Positions 12,163 through 22,752 of a stretch of 64,000 nt of DNA are shown here, in pieces. The translations under genes were made by a program, and so were the position numbers. The stretch spans positions 24,800,001 through 24,864,000 of the forward strand of contig NC_046676.1 of NCBI RefSeq assembly GCF_003369915.1. Direction: 5' to 3'. Origin of the DNA: Drosophila miranda. Lineage: Eukaryota; Arthropoda; Insecta; Diptera; Drosophilidae. The stretch's first letter is position 1. Every line of letters starts with the position of its first letter. The notes beneath the pieces were generated by a model. It worked only from the letters and a program-made list of their open reading frames with translations. It did not search any database and was not told the origin of the DNA.

Positions 12163-14026
12163 TTTCCTGAATCGAAATACGAATTGACAAATTTACGAAT
12201 TTACGAAATTCAGATCCAGTTTCGACAGTGAAATCTAGTACTGCTGACCGCAACAGGTGCACACAATACACTCCTAGAGTCTAGACTGTGAACCGTAATG
12301 AAAATGAAATGTTTCGGCCCCTGCGTCTAGGTCTCCGTGGACTGTGGCTCTAACCTTGTGCGATTTTAACGACATTCGAGATCTGTGCGGACGGATTGTG
12401 GAAGTTCATGTGCCTCTCGCTTTCGATTTGAGTTTGTTCAACCCGAATGGGTTGACGGCTTTTGGCTTCGATTTGTAGCATTGGATGGAAAGACAGCTGA
12501 CAGATGCAATGCCCACTAGAAGAAGAACGGAGCTCTTTCTATATATATCCATCCCTCTGAAATGTGGGACATCCGAGGCTGTGATTCACTTAAGGGCTCT
12601 GCTCTGATCTCCTCTGCAAATAGCTTATGAATCATGCTCTAGAGAATAGGATTTCCTGCGTAATTTAGTCATATCTAAAGGCTGGGATTAGCTAATTTTA
12701 GCAGATAATTTAGCAATAATTAACACGACTCACCTCAAGTGGCACGAATCCAATCCACAAAAGAAACTCGCAAAATAATAACTTGCGGTTCGGTGGATCC
12801 GCAGAAGCAGAAGCAGAGGCTAAAGAATCCACTATTCAGTTTTTACAAGTTGGTGGAAAATCCGTTACAAACATCAAGTTGTTGTGAAAATTCGTAAGTC
12901 GTTTTCGCAGTTGCTAAACCTTTTCAACACTTTGTTTTATACTTTTTTGCATTTTTGTTAATTTTTCTAACATTTTTGTTTGTTTTCGTTTGTTTGCTTT
13001 TATGGTTTGTGCTAGAAATTAATGAAAGATTTCGGATGAACCTTGCGGATTGATTGCGGACAAGAACTGATTGAAAAGATAAAGGGAAATCTTTCGCTGT
13101 GAATATCTCTCTTGAGAGGAGACAGAACTTTGACTCTTAAATTACCCCTAAATGGGTCCCTTCAGGCAAATGCTGCAACTCCAAATTGAGCCGAGCTAAT
13201 ACGTTTACGCAATCCGAGTCGGATCTCGGTTAGTAAGACTTAGCTACAGCCCCAGCCCCCAACAGACATGGGGGTCAAGTCCATTAAGCCAGACACAACA
13301 TGCACAGAGCAGAGCCTATGGCAGAGCAAAGCAGACCTTGACATTAGGGCGTTTTGAATTTCGTTTCTCGGGAAACTTGGTTAACCGTTTTGTTTCGTTT
13401 CGAATTTCCTGCTCAAATCAATCAAAGCTCCGCTCCATTCCACTCCACTCCGCTGCATTCAATCGAATTACATTCACAGCTAAATCTAAAGCTTGGCTTC
13501 GATCATTTTCGTCCCTGCATTTCCACACACACACACGCTGTTAATTTATGCATCGATTATGCATACATATGCATTGGCTGCAACCGAGCTATCAATTTAA
13601 TCCAGTGGAAATATTTTACCGCAAACGTAGCAGAAATATTGCACTATTCACTGGAATTTGTTTATGCTCGTATTCATCATTCGTTATAATAAATTTCTAA
13701 ATGCTGATAAGGCCTTGCGGCTGACTTTTTCTTTCGTTTCGCACGTTGAAACACTTGTTGAAACGCAGGGAAAAAACAAATAAGCACACACAAATACACA
13801 AAAACCGACTTACACGAGGTGGAGCTGCGCCTATGGACCGACTCCACACACAAATGACGCGAGTGGGAAGCACGGGAACACAAACAGCTAATACGTTCAA
13901 ATGGGGAGCACGGGCTCCAACACAACCGACTCGCTCGACTATTTGGTTTGAATGTGGCACGACTGTGGGGCTCAGAGATCCAATTTAAAATCAGCTGGCC
14001 GTTGGACCTGGCAGCTGGCAGACCCT
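12163..14026. other. Noncoding stretch, nothing identified
   Basis: The 5' flank of the RNASEK-like gene. There is no convincing exon; open frames around 13.3-14.0 kb are Ser/Arg-rich chance frames. A noncoding 5' exon for the minus-strand gene may be present but cannot be seen. Confidence 0.45.
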
Positions 14027-14330
14027 CAGAAATATACCGAAACATACCGGTTTATTTTAAAAATATACCGTAAATATACTGACGAATTCAAGTTATATTA
14101 TAAGAGAGCAAAATAGGTGCCGAAATATACGGTCTCATTTAAAAATATACCGATGAATTATTCAAATTCTTCGTTTTTGATATTCCGTCCAATATTACTA
14201 GCTAGATAGAACACTCAGTCCTGCCCACATAATTTTATCTGACTAATGAATCAATTTTCTACTTGACTTATTGGATCTTATCTAAAAACAGGTTTTATCG
14301 AAAAAGGTGAAACAAATAAAACCGAAGCCA
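14027..14330 (+). repeat. Dispersed repeat R, copy A
   Basis: This copy shares ordered blocks with copies at 29.45 kb and 50.5-51.2 kb. The blocks are CAGAAATATACC, ATACTGACGAATTCAAGTT, CTTCGTTTTTGATATTCCGT, CCCACATAATTTTATC, and a TTTTCTACTTGACT block. No reading frame, terminal inverted repeat or poly(A) is visible. It is a short, probably nonautonomous element or duplicated promoter-type sequence. Here two partial AAATATACCG modules are stacked before the common body. Confidence 0.75.
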
Positions 14331-17300
14331 CCAAGTGAAGCCCGCTTCGAGCATGTTTGAGGCGAACCAGTTGGTTTGACGTGGAGTTCGAAGAGAGAAA
14401 AGGGGAGTTTAGCATAGCTAAATGAATACCCTATACCTTTATTTGAGGAATTTTATTTAGAAATTCCAAAAATTCCACAATTAAATTCGATATATATAAA
14501 AATGTACCCGAATATACGGAACTAAGAAACGAACTACGCAACAACGGCAGTAAAAAGTACTTGCGAAAACCGAAGTATAGGGTACTATCCTCATCGACCC
14601 TTGTAGGGAACGAGAACATAATGTAATATGAACGCTGGAAATTTCATAAATTATAAGTGCACTTAATAATCTCTCTCGTTGTGGGAGCAGAGTGGTCTGA
14701 TTAACCCTGTTAGCGGAGCTTGCCATTCATTTTGCATGCGAAAAGGTCACAGTTGAAAGGCTGCCCACAGCCACCCGCTACAGACCCACCCACGCCTCCG
14801 AATGCAGGTGGAAAGCATTGTCCTTCGAATGGAAATTTATGCAGAATTTGTGTCATTTCAATTTCGTGGAAAGGCCAAAGTTCACGTTGAAATGTGTTAA
14901 ATGTTATCTATCGCCGGCAGCTGTGCTAGTTTTCTGTTGTTCAAGAACGTTCTGTAGTCCTGCAGACGTCCTTGGCTGGAAAAAAGGAAGTCATTCCTTT
15001 AGAGAGATTCATTCATATAGAGAATCTCATTGTATAATAATAGAACATGTAGGACAACCTTATCAAACTGGAAGAAACTATAAGATCTATAGCGAATGGA
15101 TATGGATACTCCAACCAATCCCTTACAGACACAGTATTTTCGTTCTTTGTATTTTCTATTGATCTTCAATCCCAATATATCTTATAAGCTAGTTTCTTCG
15201 TAATGTATTCAATTATGTATTCATTCTTTTGCGCTACCCACACCTCCCGCACACCAAATTGGACAAATAATCAAAGCCCCAGCTTTTATGGCAAATTAAT
15301 CGCCGAGCCGCTGCTCAAACGCTAATTAAACATTATTAAAAGCAGATCGCTGTTCGATCGCTCTTCGATCACTGTTCTATTCGGAATTGGTCAAATCAGC
15401 TTAGCAGCTGTTATACACACACATACTATATATGGCCATCGATCCATCGATCGATCGATTTCACATCGCTGTTCACGGATTTCCGCTCCCAAGCTACTAG
15501 AATTTCCAGGCCTGCCTGCCTGATTCGAGGCCCTCGAGTGGCGTCTTAGAGCGGGTCATTTGATACAGAAAAGAAAGGATGGCTGGCTAGGCTGTAGCTG
15601 TAGGAGTAGCGATTAGCATGTTAAACAAACGGTTCGGTTCTGTCGGTTTGCTTAAGGCAGTCGGCTGCCTAAGGTCTATAATTAAGCGACATAAACTTGG
15701 GTATTAGGCGCTAAATACACAAAAATAAAGCTCTGCATCAGAGACAGTGCGCCTGTCTCTCCACTCCGCGATTTGCATAACTGTTTGGCTGGGCCACGCA
15801 CTTGGGACTTGGTCATGGGCCTGGGTATGGGTCTGGGTCTGGTTGTTTGGCTGTTTGGTCCGTCTGTGGGTCTAACTATGTTTCTGGGGTCTGGGGTCTG
15901 TGGCTGTGGGTCTTTGGCTGCATTCAGAACCAGACGGACGGCAACTGAAAACGGAGGCAAACACACACAGTCGCACACACAAGTACAGTTTTGGGGCATG
16001 GCATGCACATGGACATGCACCTGTCCACATAAGCGGCCATCGTCAGCCACCGCCGTTGGGCTTTCATTTGCTGCTAAGAAAGAGTAAACAGCGCGAGTCG
16101 CTTCTTCTTACACGGATACGCTTTCCAAAGGGGGTTCTATCACCGATTAAGCATCCAAAAATAATCGGAAATGGAGTGGAGTGTCGCCCAATGATGAAAC
16201 TCTTGAAAATAAATGGAAAATGATTCTTTGATGATTGGGATCTACTTGAAAATACTTTAAATATTTATTCCTCGCTTTCCAGCATATTTAAGTATTACAG
16301 GGTATTTCCTTTTCGACCAACCAACCACACTGTCTTCATTCTATTTTCGTAAAACACAAAAGAATTTCCATCAATAATGTCAATAGTACTGCCACAACAG
16401 CAACAACAACAACAATGAGATCGGGACACTCCTTCTGGCTTTGGGCTTTGGCTTTGGGTCCCGCCTCGCGTTCTTCTTCTGTTTTCGTTCTGGCGTCGTC
16501 GACGTCTCTGTCTCCGTCTACGCCTCCGTCCGTGCCGTACAGCATTGGAGACGAATTATGGCCATTAAAGCTGCTTGGGGTTTTAAGTTATTAGGCAACT
16601 TGAATTTCAAACTGCACTTGACGCTTGTCACACAACAGCAGCAGCAGCACCAGCACCAGCACCAACACCAGCACCAGATACACACCCCACCCATACAGAG
16701 GCACTTTATGCAAGAAGTCTCCTTTTGTTGTGCACCAAGATTTGGTTGAATTTCACTTAACGGAAAGGCCTTAAACCAATGAATCCCTCAATCAATGATT
16801 GTCCAGAGAGGGGGCGAGGCATGCCTTGTGTTTAATATTATATTTTAAGGTCAGTGGGCGGATAACCAAAGCCAACCACCCAAAAATCCACCCACCAATT
16901 AAACCATTCACTCAGTCATCCGTCACCTGTTGACTGCTTGTGGTTGGAGGGGACCCCTTTAAGCACCCTTTAAATCGTTGACATCGCCCAAACAGATGGC
17001 TCATGGGACTCCCGTCTCTGCCTCCGACTCCTTGTCCGTGTGCATTGCTTATACACCGTTAGCTTCAGTGACTTTGATCTATATTTAAGTTCGGTTCGCA
17101 ATATTGATTATAGGGTGACTTCTGTGGAAATGCTGTGAAGGGGAATCGATAAATGAATCTTAAACTCCAACTTTCGATGCTAAAATTTTTGAATAGGAGT
17201 TTTGAAAATTAGTTTGCTCATTTAAAAATTAATTTAATTAATCCAGAGGTGAGAGCCTCACTCGCATCACGGGGCTGGTGCACCCATTTTTCCCACAAGG

Positions 17301-17800
17301 ACATCAAATGTTACTGGAATTTTTCAAAAATGCATTTTTTATATAATTTTTTGTTTTATTTAAAGTAAAGCAGTAAAAGCACAGATGCCATTCATTCAAA
17401 AATCCCAAAACTATTTTTTTTTTTATAATTTATTGTTCATTCATTTCTCTCACACACTCTGCCTTCTTTTCCCATAAGGTTTCACCAATCTTCTAACTAG
17501 TCATTGCCAAAACGAGTGGCCTCTAGATAACTAATAATAACTAATAATAATAGCTAAGACTAGTTTTCCAAGTAAGCAGCCAGAATGAAAGGAGGGAGCT
17601 GAGCATAATAGCAAGTTTGTAGTTTACTTTTGTAATAGACAAATAATTGGTGCCGAATAAATTTTCTATAGGATGGGCAATTTTAAAGCGAGCAGATAGA
17701 TGGCATTATTTTTAAATAAATATTTAAATATTAAAAAAAAAAACAAATCAATTTGTCTACATGTTAATTACGCGATAGCTACACATTCGCTACATTTGAA
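14331..17800. other. Noncoding stretch, nothing identified
   Basis: AT-rich noncoding sequence with scattered short repeats, such as an ATCG run at 15440-15460 and a CAC/CAG run at 16637-16677. No gene is supported. Confidence 0.5.
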
Positions 17801-17912
17801 CTACATATTTATGTAATTATCTAAGGTGACATCCGAAGGGGAAATGTGTACGTCTGTTGACAAGCTTGGCCGCTTTTTTTTCATATAAGCCCCATGGAAG
17901 CGCCAGCGTCAA
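17801..17912 (+). repeat. Dispersed repeat S, copy 1
   Basis: Two blocks, a CTACATATTTATGTAATTA segment and AGCCCCATGGAAGCGCCAG, recur in the same order at 51498-51550 with few differences. Here they are separated by about 60 nt of extra sequence. There is no coding potential. It looks like a second small dispersed family. Confidence 0.6.
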
Positions 17913-19684
17913 AAACCTCCGTGATCCACATTTAAACACGCCTTTTCTTCCATTTTTGAAAAAATTTAGATTTTGATGCCAATCGATCGGAAATTCGATA
18001 CTGATCAGGATAGAGATTAGGAATCGGGGCTGGACCGGGGCCGCAAAATTGCATTTCTACGCGATTTTGACATGGCCAGAAGCATACAAAAGTATGCAAT
18101 GTTTTACAATATTACGTCAAAATGCATATATTTTACATTCTCATCTTACATTACATATATGCAAGAGACATGTGTAGGTCGCAAAAGAAGAGCATCATCA
18201 AATGGAAGAAGAAGAGTCGTTTCGAAACGCGCGACATCTAGCCACTTTGAAGCGAAGCTCTAAACATTTAATGGATATCAAGAAAATTTAAAAACTTGCG
18301 CGCAAATCGTGCCGATAAAGGCACCCTAGCTGCGACTCTCAACGTTCCCGCACGCTTTTGTTTGCCTTTTGTGGACTTCCTGTTCTCCTGTTGAGGAATC
18401 GCTTTACGGATGTGGAACCGCTGTCCCTAACCTGCATTTTGCAAACCACAGGTCGCTGATTAGAGCGACAATGCCCTTGTTATCCGCATGGCCTGTGCTG
18501 AGGTCGCAAATCCAAAATCTTAAGCAGAGCCTGCAGTTCCGCCTGCTCAAGTATCCGCATTTGATCAGCGATCACCGGCTGGCAGTCAATCCAATGTGCA
18601 GCAGTGTTTGTACAGCGATAACCAAGAGGGTCGGGTGGCAACTTTGCAGTTCCTCCAGCACACGTCCAATCCCGTCCAATCTCCCATTATCAAGGCAATA
18701 ATCGTTTCCCAACCGACCCGACAGTCTGAATGCAGTCATCCCATAAACAAGCCACCAGCACGACTCCTGGTCTGTCGGTCAACGACAGCGGCGCGAGAAA
18801 CGACACCACAAGCCCAGACCAGACCAATTCATGATTGGAAACTGTCATTGGTTCGCCTTCCATTTGGGATTGCCAAATGCAAAACGCCGGGCAGCACCAA
18901 AATACCCCCGGCTCTGTAGCAACACCAGAGCCAGCTCGGGGGCTCTAACTTTGTCAGCTCCACATCCATATCCATTTTCATTTCCATTTCCATGTACACG
19001 CTGATTCATTCATTAAATTCAGGCAAAGCGTCATAAATGCCACGCATTTTTTAGCTGTTCTGCTCCTTCGCGTCGTTGATTTTGCCATTTGTTTCTGATT
19101 TAATTAAGCAGCGTTTGTCCATTTTGCAATGTTTCTGTTTTTTGTATTTCGGGATACCCTTACGGGGAGTACTATAGTTTTTACTTGAGGTGTGCAAAAC
19201 ATACAGAAGAAGGGTATATTTTTGGACAGGTTGTTGTGGGAAGATGGATTTCTATTGAATGCAATGGAATCGTTTGGCTGCATCTGCCATCTGCTAGGGT
19301 ATTCGATCCTTCGGAGTCCGAGTCAAGATGTTGTTGGTTGTTTCGTTGTAAGTAAAATGCGACAGGAGCCGGAGCCAGGCACTAGAAGCGATCGTGGTGT
19401 TAATTAATTGAATTGATGAAAAATAACGCATACGCCGCGTGGAACACGCGCACAATGCGAGAGAGGAATTCGTCGAATGCGAGAGGCATTGGGAAAGCAA
19501 ACTGAAACGAACGCTGAACGCTGCCCCGACTCAGACTTGGCCACTGGTTAATTAGGCCCGTCATCCAAAATCCAAAATCCCAAAAATTTTGCACTCATTT
19601 GGAGCGCACGCCGCCCGATCACCAAATCGAGCCATCGGACTTGTCTTGGCCCGATCAGAGCGGGGTCGGATGGAGGCGGGGGAG

Positions 19685-19703
19685 GGGGGGGGGGGGGGGG
19701 GGG
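19685..19703 (+). repeat. 19-nt uninterrupted poly(G) run
   Basis: A run of nineteen G residues, preceded by GGAGGCGGGGGA. Such long G tracts are rare in Drosophila DNA, can form quadruplexes and are prone to sequencing-length errors. Confidence 0.9.
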
Positions 19704-20181
19704 TTGTGCTGTGCGCTCTCCTTAAAGCGGCATTTTGTGTGGTAATTTGGCATTAGGAAGGGCGGCAAGCCTTCTATGCGCAAGCTCGAATGGATTGGAA
19801 CGGAGCAGAATGGATCCCGGACTGAACAAACTCGTAAAGCGATTGGTGGAAAATTGCTTTCCACCTCGGCCAAATGTGGGGCAGGCAGTGTGGCTTCAGT
19901 GGAAATCTTTTATTTATAAACCGTGGCCAAAACGAAACCGTTTCGGAGTGGACATGGAACACTTGTTTGGTTTGGCAGTTGCCGATGTTAGCAGCAGCAA
20001 TTGTTGCTATTGACTTAATATTTGCTAATAGATTGCACATAAATCACATTCCATTGGCATGATTTATGCATGAACCCCACTCACAGGTGTCTATCACTCT
20101 CTCTCTCGCTCATTCTAGTTCTCTTTTGGTGTCTCTATCTCTGTCTCTCTCTTTTCTTGTCAGTTAAGTATGTATCTCAAC

Positions 20182-20433
20182 CTAAGAGTAATATGCTGTT
20201 TTAGTGGCTGTTGATGATGACGTGGCCTCTTGAGAGGAGGCCTCAGCCAAAGCTGTTGCAAGCTGCTTTCTGAGACGGGTAACATTGCTGGAAGTCTCGG
20301 AATTTTTGAAAATTTCGGGGGCTTTTAGCCCTTTCGTAGACACACCGAAAGCTTTTCCTGGTTGGAGAGAGCGATTCCAGGTGAAACTTCCTTTTTTCAT
20401 CGATTCTACCAAGCCTACAAATCCTTCTCTCAT
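20182..20433 (-). CDS. Possible 83-aa orphan protein
   Basis: An ATG-initiated frame with balanced composition. It starts MREGFVGLVESMKKG and has a Lys/Arg-containing middle (VTRLRKQLATALAEA) and a Ser/Thr-rich end before a TAG stop. A stop lies three codons before the ATG, so the frame is closed upstream. No domain, signal peptide or membrane segment is visible and I do not recognise it. It could be a small lineage-specific gene, a relic of a larger gene, or chance. Confidence 0.2.
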   Translation of the reverse strand: MREGFVGLVESMKKGSFTWNRSLQPGKAFGVSTKGLKAPEIFKNSETSSNVTRLRKQLATALAEASSQEATSSSTATKTAYYS

Positions 20434-21660
20434 ATTGGGAAATCATTTAACATCATTTTACTACCATTCGCACTTCTGTAATCCCAAAAGCTCGAATATG
20501 TCTTTCAATTATTGAAAAATAATATATATACATACATACAGGAGTTTTGTTGCCATCATTCGTTTTCCGCCGTTAATCTACTCGCAACAATTTGTTAGGC
20601 TCTCATGAATGATCTTTTTAGAAGAATATATAAATATTTTATGAGGTAATCGCAGCATGTCATTGATTTATACCCTCGCCCACCACAAATGCAATAAAAA
20701 GTCCCACGAACCGTCAGATGCTGCCGCAAAGATTGCAGCGGGAGAAGGGGCAAGTGCAATAATTCCTAGCCATAAGTGTCCTCGACTCAGACTTCGACTG
20801 CGACTGCGACTACGACTGCAACTGCAACTGCGTCTGTGAGGTGGCGTGGCCGCAGACAACTGTTATGGCCATCAAATATGGTCAAATGTGGCATGCTGCG
20901 GCATTCGAGGCACGATAAAGATAAATATGAAGCCTGGGATTGTTGAATGTTCGATTTGGCAAGCGCGGCCATTATGCAATTTGGGGAGAATTTTCAAGCC
21001 ACACCAGACGACAGCCCCAGCCCCAGTTGTCGGGTCGAGAATTGTTGCGAGAACAATTAGACGACATTCTCCAAAGGCTAATTAAGTTGTTAGTGGCAAG
21101 GTTGGGTGGGGTGCGGGCCAAAGCATTCTGATTTAGGCTTCGGACTGATTAGATGGGGTGGTGCCGAGGGGCTGGCCGGCTGTCCAAATTGGGGAGTTAT
21201 TCAACGAATTCAATTAGCGGAGGCTTTCTAATTCGAAACTCCCCAGTGGAAATACATCTCCAGACACAGACCTGCCTTTCCTGCCACACAGCCTGCCGCA
21301 GCGAAGCCTTTGCCGGCAAGTGGTCTGCCTTGCCAGATCGTTGCGTCATCAGATCGGAGCTCCATCGAGGCACAGTCCCAGCCGCAGCAGCAGCTTCTTG
21401 CCCCAACCGCCAGCAACAACAGCATCCACGAGAATTGCATTCATGCATCGTCCACTTCAGCCAGATACTTCACAAATTGGTGCTGTTGGCCCGCTTTGTT
21501 GACTGTTTTGTCTGACGCTCAGCTCAGATCGAAATCGAAATCGTTTGGCTATCTACTCGAGCCATCTGTCCGCAGTGTCCGCACTGCCGCTCTGTCCGAT
21601 CGTAGCTCTGTCCGTTAAGAGTGCGTGGATCGGATCGCATCGGATCGGATCGGTGTGCAC

Positions 21661-21668
21661 TATAAAAG
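21661..21668 (+). promoter_or_regulatory. TATA box of cuticle-type gene
   Basis: TATAAAAG sits 80 nt before the ATG at 21741. Transcription should start near 21691, in a TTACAGTTGCAG context close to the Drosophila initiator. A TATA promoter fits a strongly, developmentally expressed structural-protein gene. Confidence 0.8.
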
Positions 21669-21740
21669 TAACGCAATGCACGCAATCCATTTACAGTTGC
21701 AGTTCTCCCTCGAAGCCAAGCGAATCAAAGCCAAGCAGAC

Positions 21741-22503
21741 ATGAAACTTCTGGTGAGTAGAGCAGCAGGATCGACAGGATCGGATCAGCGGGATGCTTAT
21801 AGATCTCTCTTTGTTGCTCTGCCAGATTCTTACCACCACGCTGCTGGCTGTGGCCAGTGCCGCCCCCGGACTACTCGACTATGGACTGGGACACACGGCG
21901 CCTGCCATCAGCTACGGACATGCTGCCCCAGCGATCAGCTATGCCCCAGCTCCGTCCTACAGTTATGCGGCACATGCGCCGTCCTACAGCTATGCGGCAC
22001 ATGCTCCGTCCTACAGCTATGCTGCTCCCGCGGTGGTCAAGTCGTATGCGGCGCCTGTGGCAGTGGCTGCTCCAGTGGCTGTCAAGTCGTATGCCCCGGC
22101 CACCAGCTACTCTCATTTCAGTTCGGTACGGAGAAGCTCTTATGTCCGGAGCCTGTTGAAACTAATTTAAACTAATGTCTATGCTGATCCACAGGTGGTT
22201 TCCCATGCCACGCCCATTGTTAAATCATATGCTGCTCCGGCTATTAGCTACGCTGAACCTGCCGTAGTGAAGTCATACGCCGCCCCAGCCATTAGCTACG
22301 CAGCGCCTGCCGTAGTGAAGTCATACGCCGCCCCAGCCATTAGCTACGCAGCGCCTGCCGTAGTGAAGTCATACGCCGCCCCAGCCATTAGCTACGCAGC
22401 GCCTGCCGTAGTGAAGTCATACGCCGCCCCAGCCATTAGCTACGCTGCACCGACACTCCTGAAGTCGTACGGCGGCTATGATGACCACTTTGGTTATCAC
22501 TAA
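21741..22503 (+). CDS. Secreted AAPA/SY-repeat cuticle-type protein
   Basis: CDS join(21741..21752, 21826..22125, 22195..22503), 206 aa, with all junctions in phase 0. Exon 1 encodes only MKLL. This split just inside the signal peptide (MKLLILTTTLLAVASA, cleaved before APG) is the classic insect cuticle-gene arrangement. The mature protein is low-complexity: Ala, Pro, Tyr, Ser and Val in motifs such as HAPSYSYAA, APAVVKSYAAP and APAISYAAP. There is no Rebers-Riddiford chitin-binding domain. It therefore resembles the low-complexity AAP-rich cuticular or eggshell-type proteins rather than the CPR family. Exon 3 is dominated by a 16-residue tandem repeat. A TATA box lies upstream and AATAAA at 22729. 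The exact orthologue is not recognised. Confidence 0.88.
22261..22452 (+). repeat. 48-bp coding tandem repeat, four copies
   Basis: Unit boundaries at 22261, 22309, 22357 and 22405. The first three units are identical to the base. The fourth differs only in its last few bases. Each encodes 16 residues of the form AVVKSYAAPAISYAAP. A diverged half-unit precedes the array. Confidence 0.95.
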
Positions 22504-22728
22504 GCGGACGCTGCTCCATCAGGGGATGGGGATGGACGCGGATCAGGTCAAGAAGCCAGTTGTGAGGCATGGAGCGGCAGCAGCCGAGGCACGTTCTTCC
22601 TTTAGTATTTCCCACAGTCCAAAAGTAGTCGAAATCCTTCTTTCTATCTTAAACGAACCGAACCGGATCTGTCTCTGAATATTTCGTATTTATTAAGAAC
22701 CCATTAATAACATATCTCTCTCACTGCA

Positions 22729-22734
22729 AATAAA
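22729..22734 (+). terminator. Poly(A) signal AATAAA
   Basis: About 225 nt after the cuticle-type gene's stop and only about 20 nt before the stop codon of the convergent receptor-like gene, so the two 3' ends nearly touch. Confidence 0.65.
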
Positions 22735-22752
22735 GGAAATTCATTAGATTTT

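Larger units (their letters stand above)
17913..21660. other. Noncoding stretch with a few weak open frames
   Basis: No confident gene. Around 18.37-18.92 kb two overlapping frames look vaguely protein-like but share no start or splice logic. A run of CGACTG-type repeats lies at 20787-20836. The last kilobase is the upstream region of the cuticle-protein gene and carries several GGATCG repeats at 21626-21655. Confidence 0.45.

Noticed and set aside
18369-18919. Two overlapping plus-strand frames with protein-like stretches
   Set aside because: They are in different frames with no donor/acceptor to join them and no recognised family; may be a decayed gene but not supportable.
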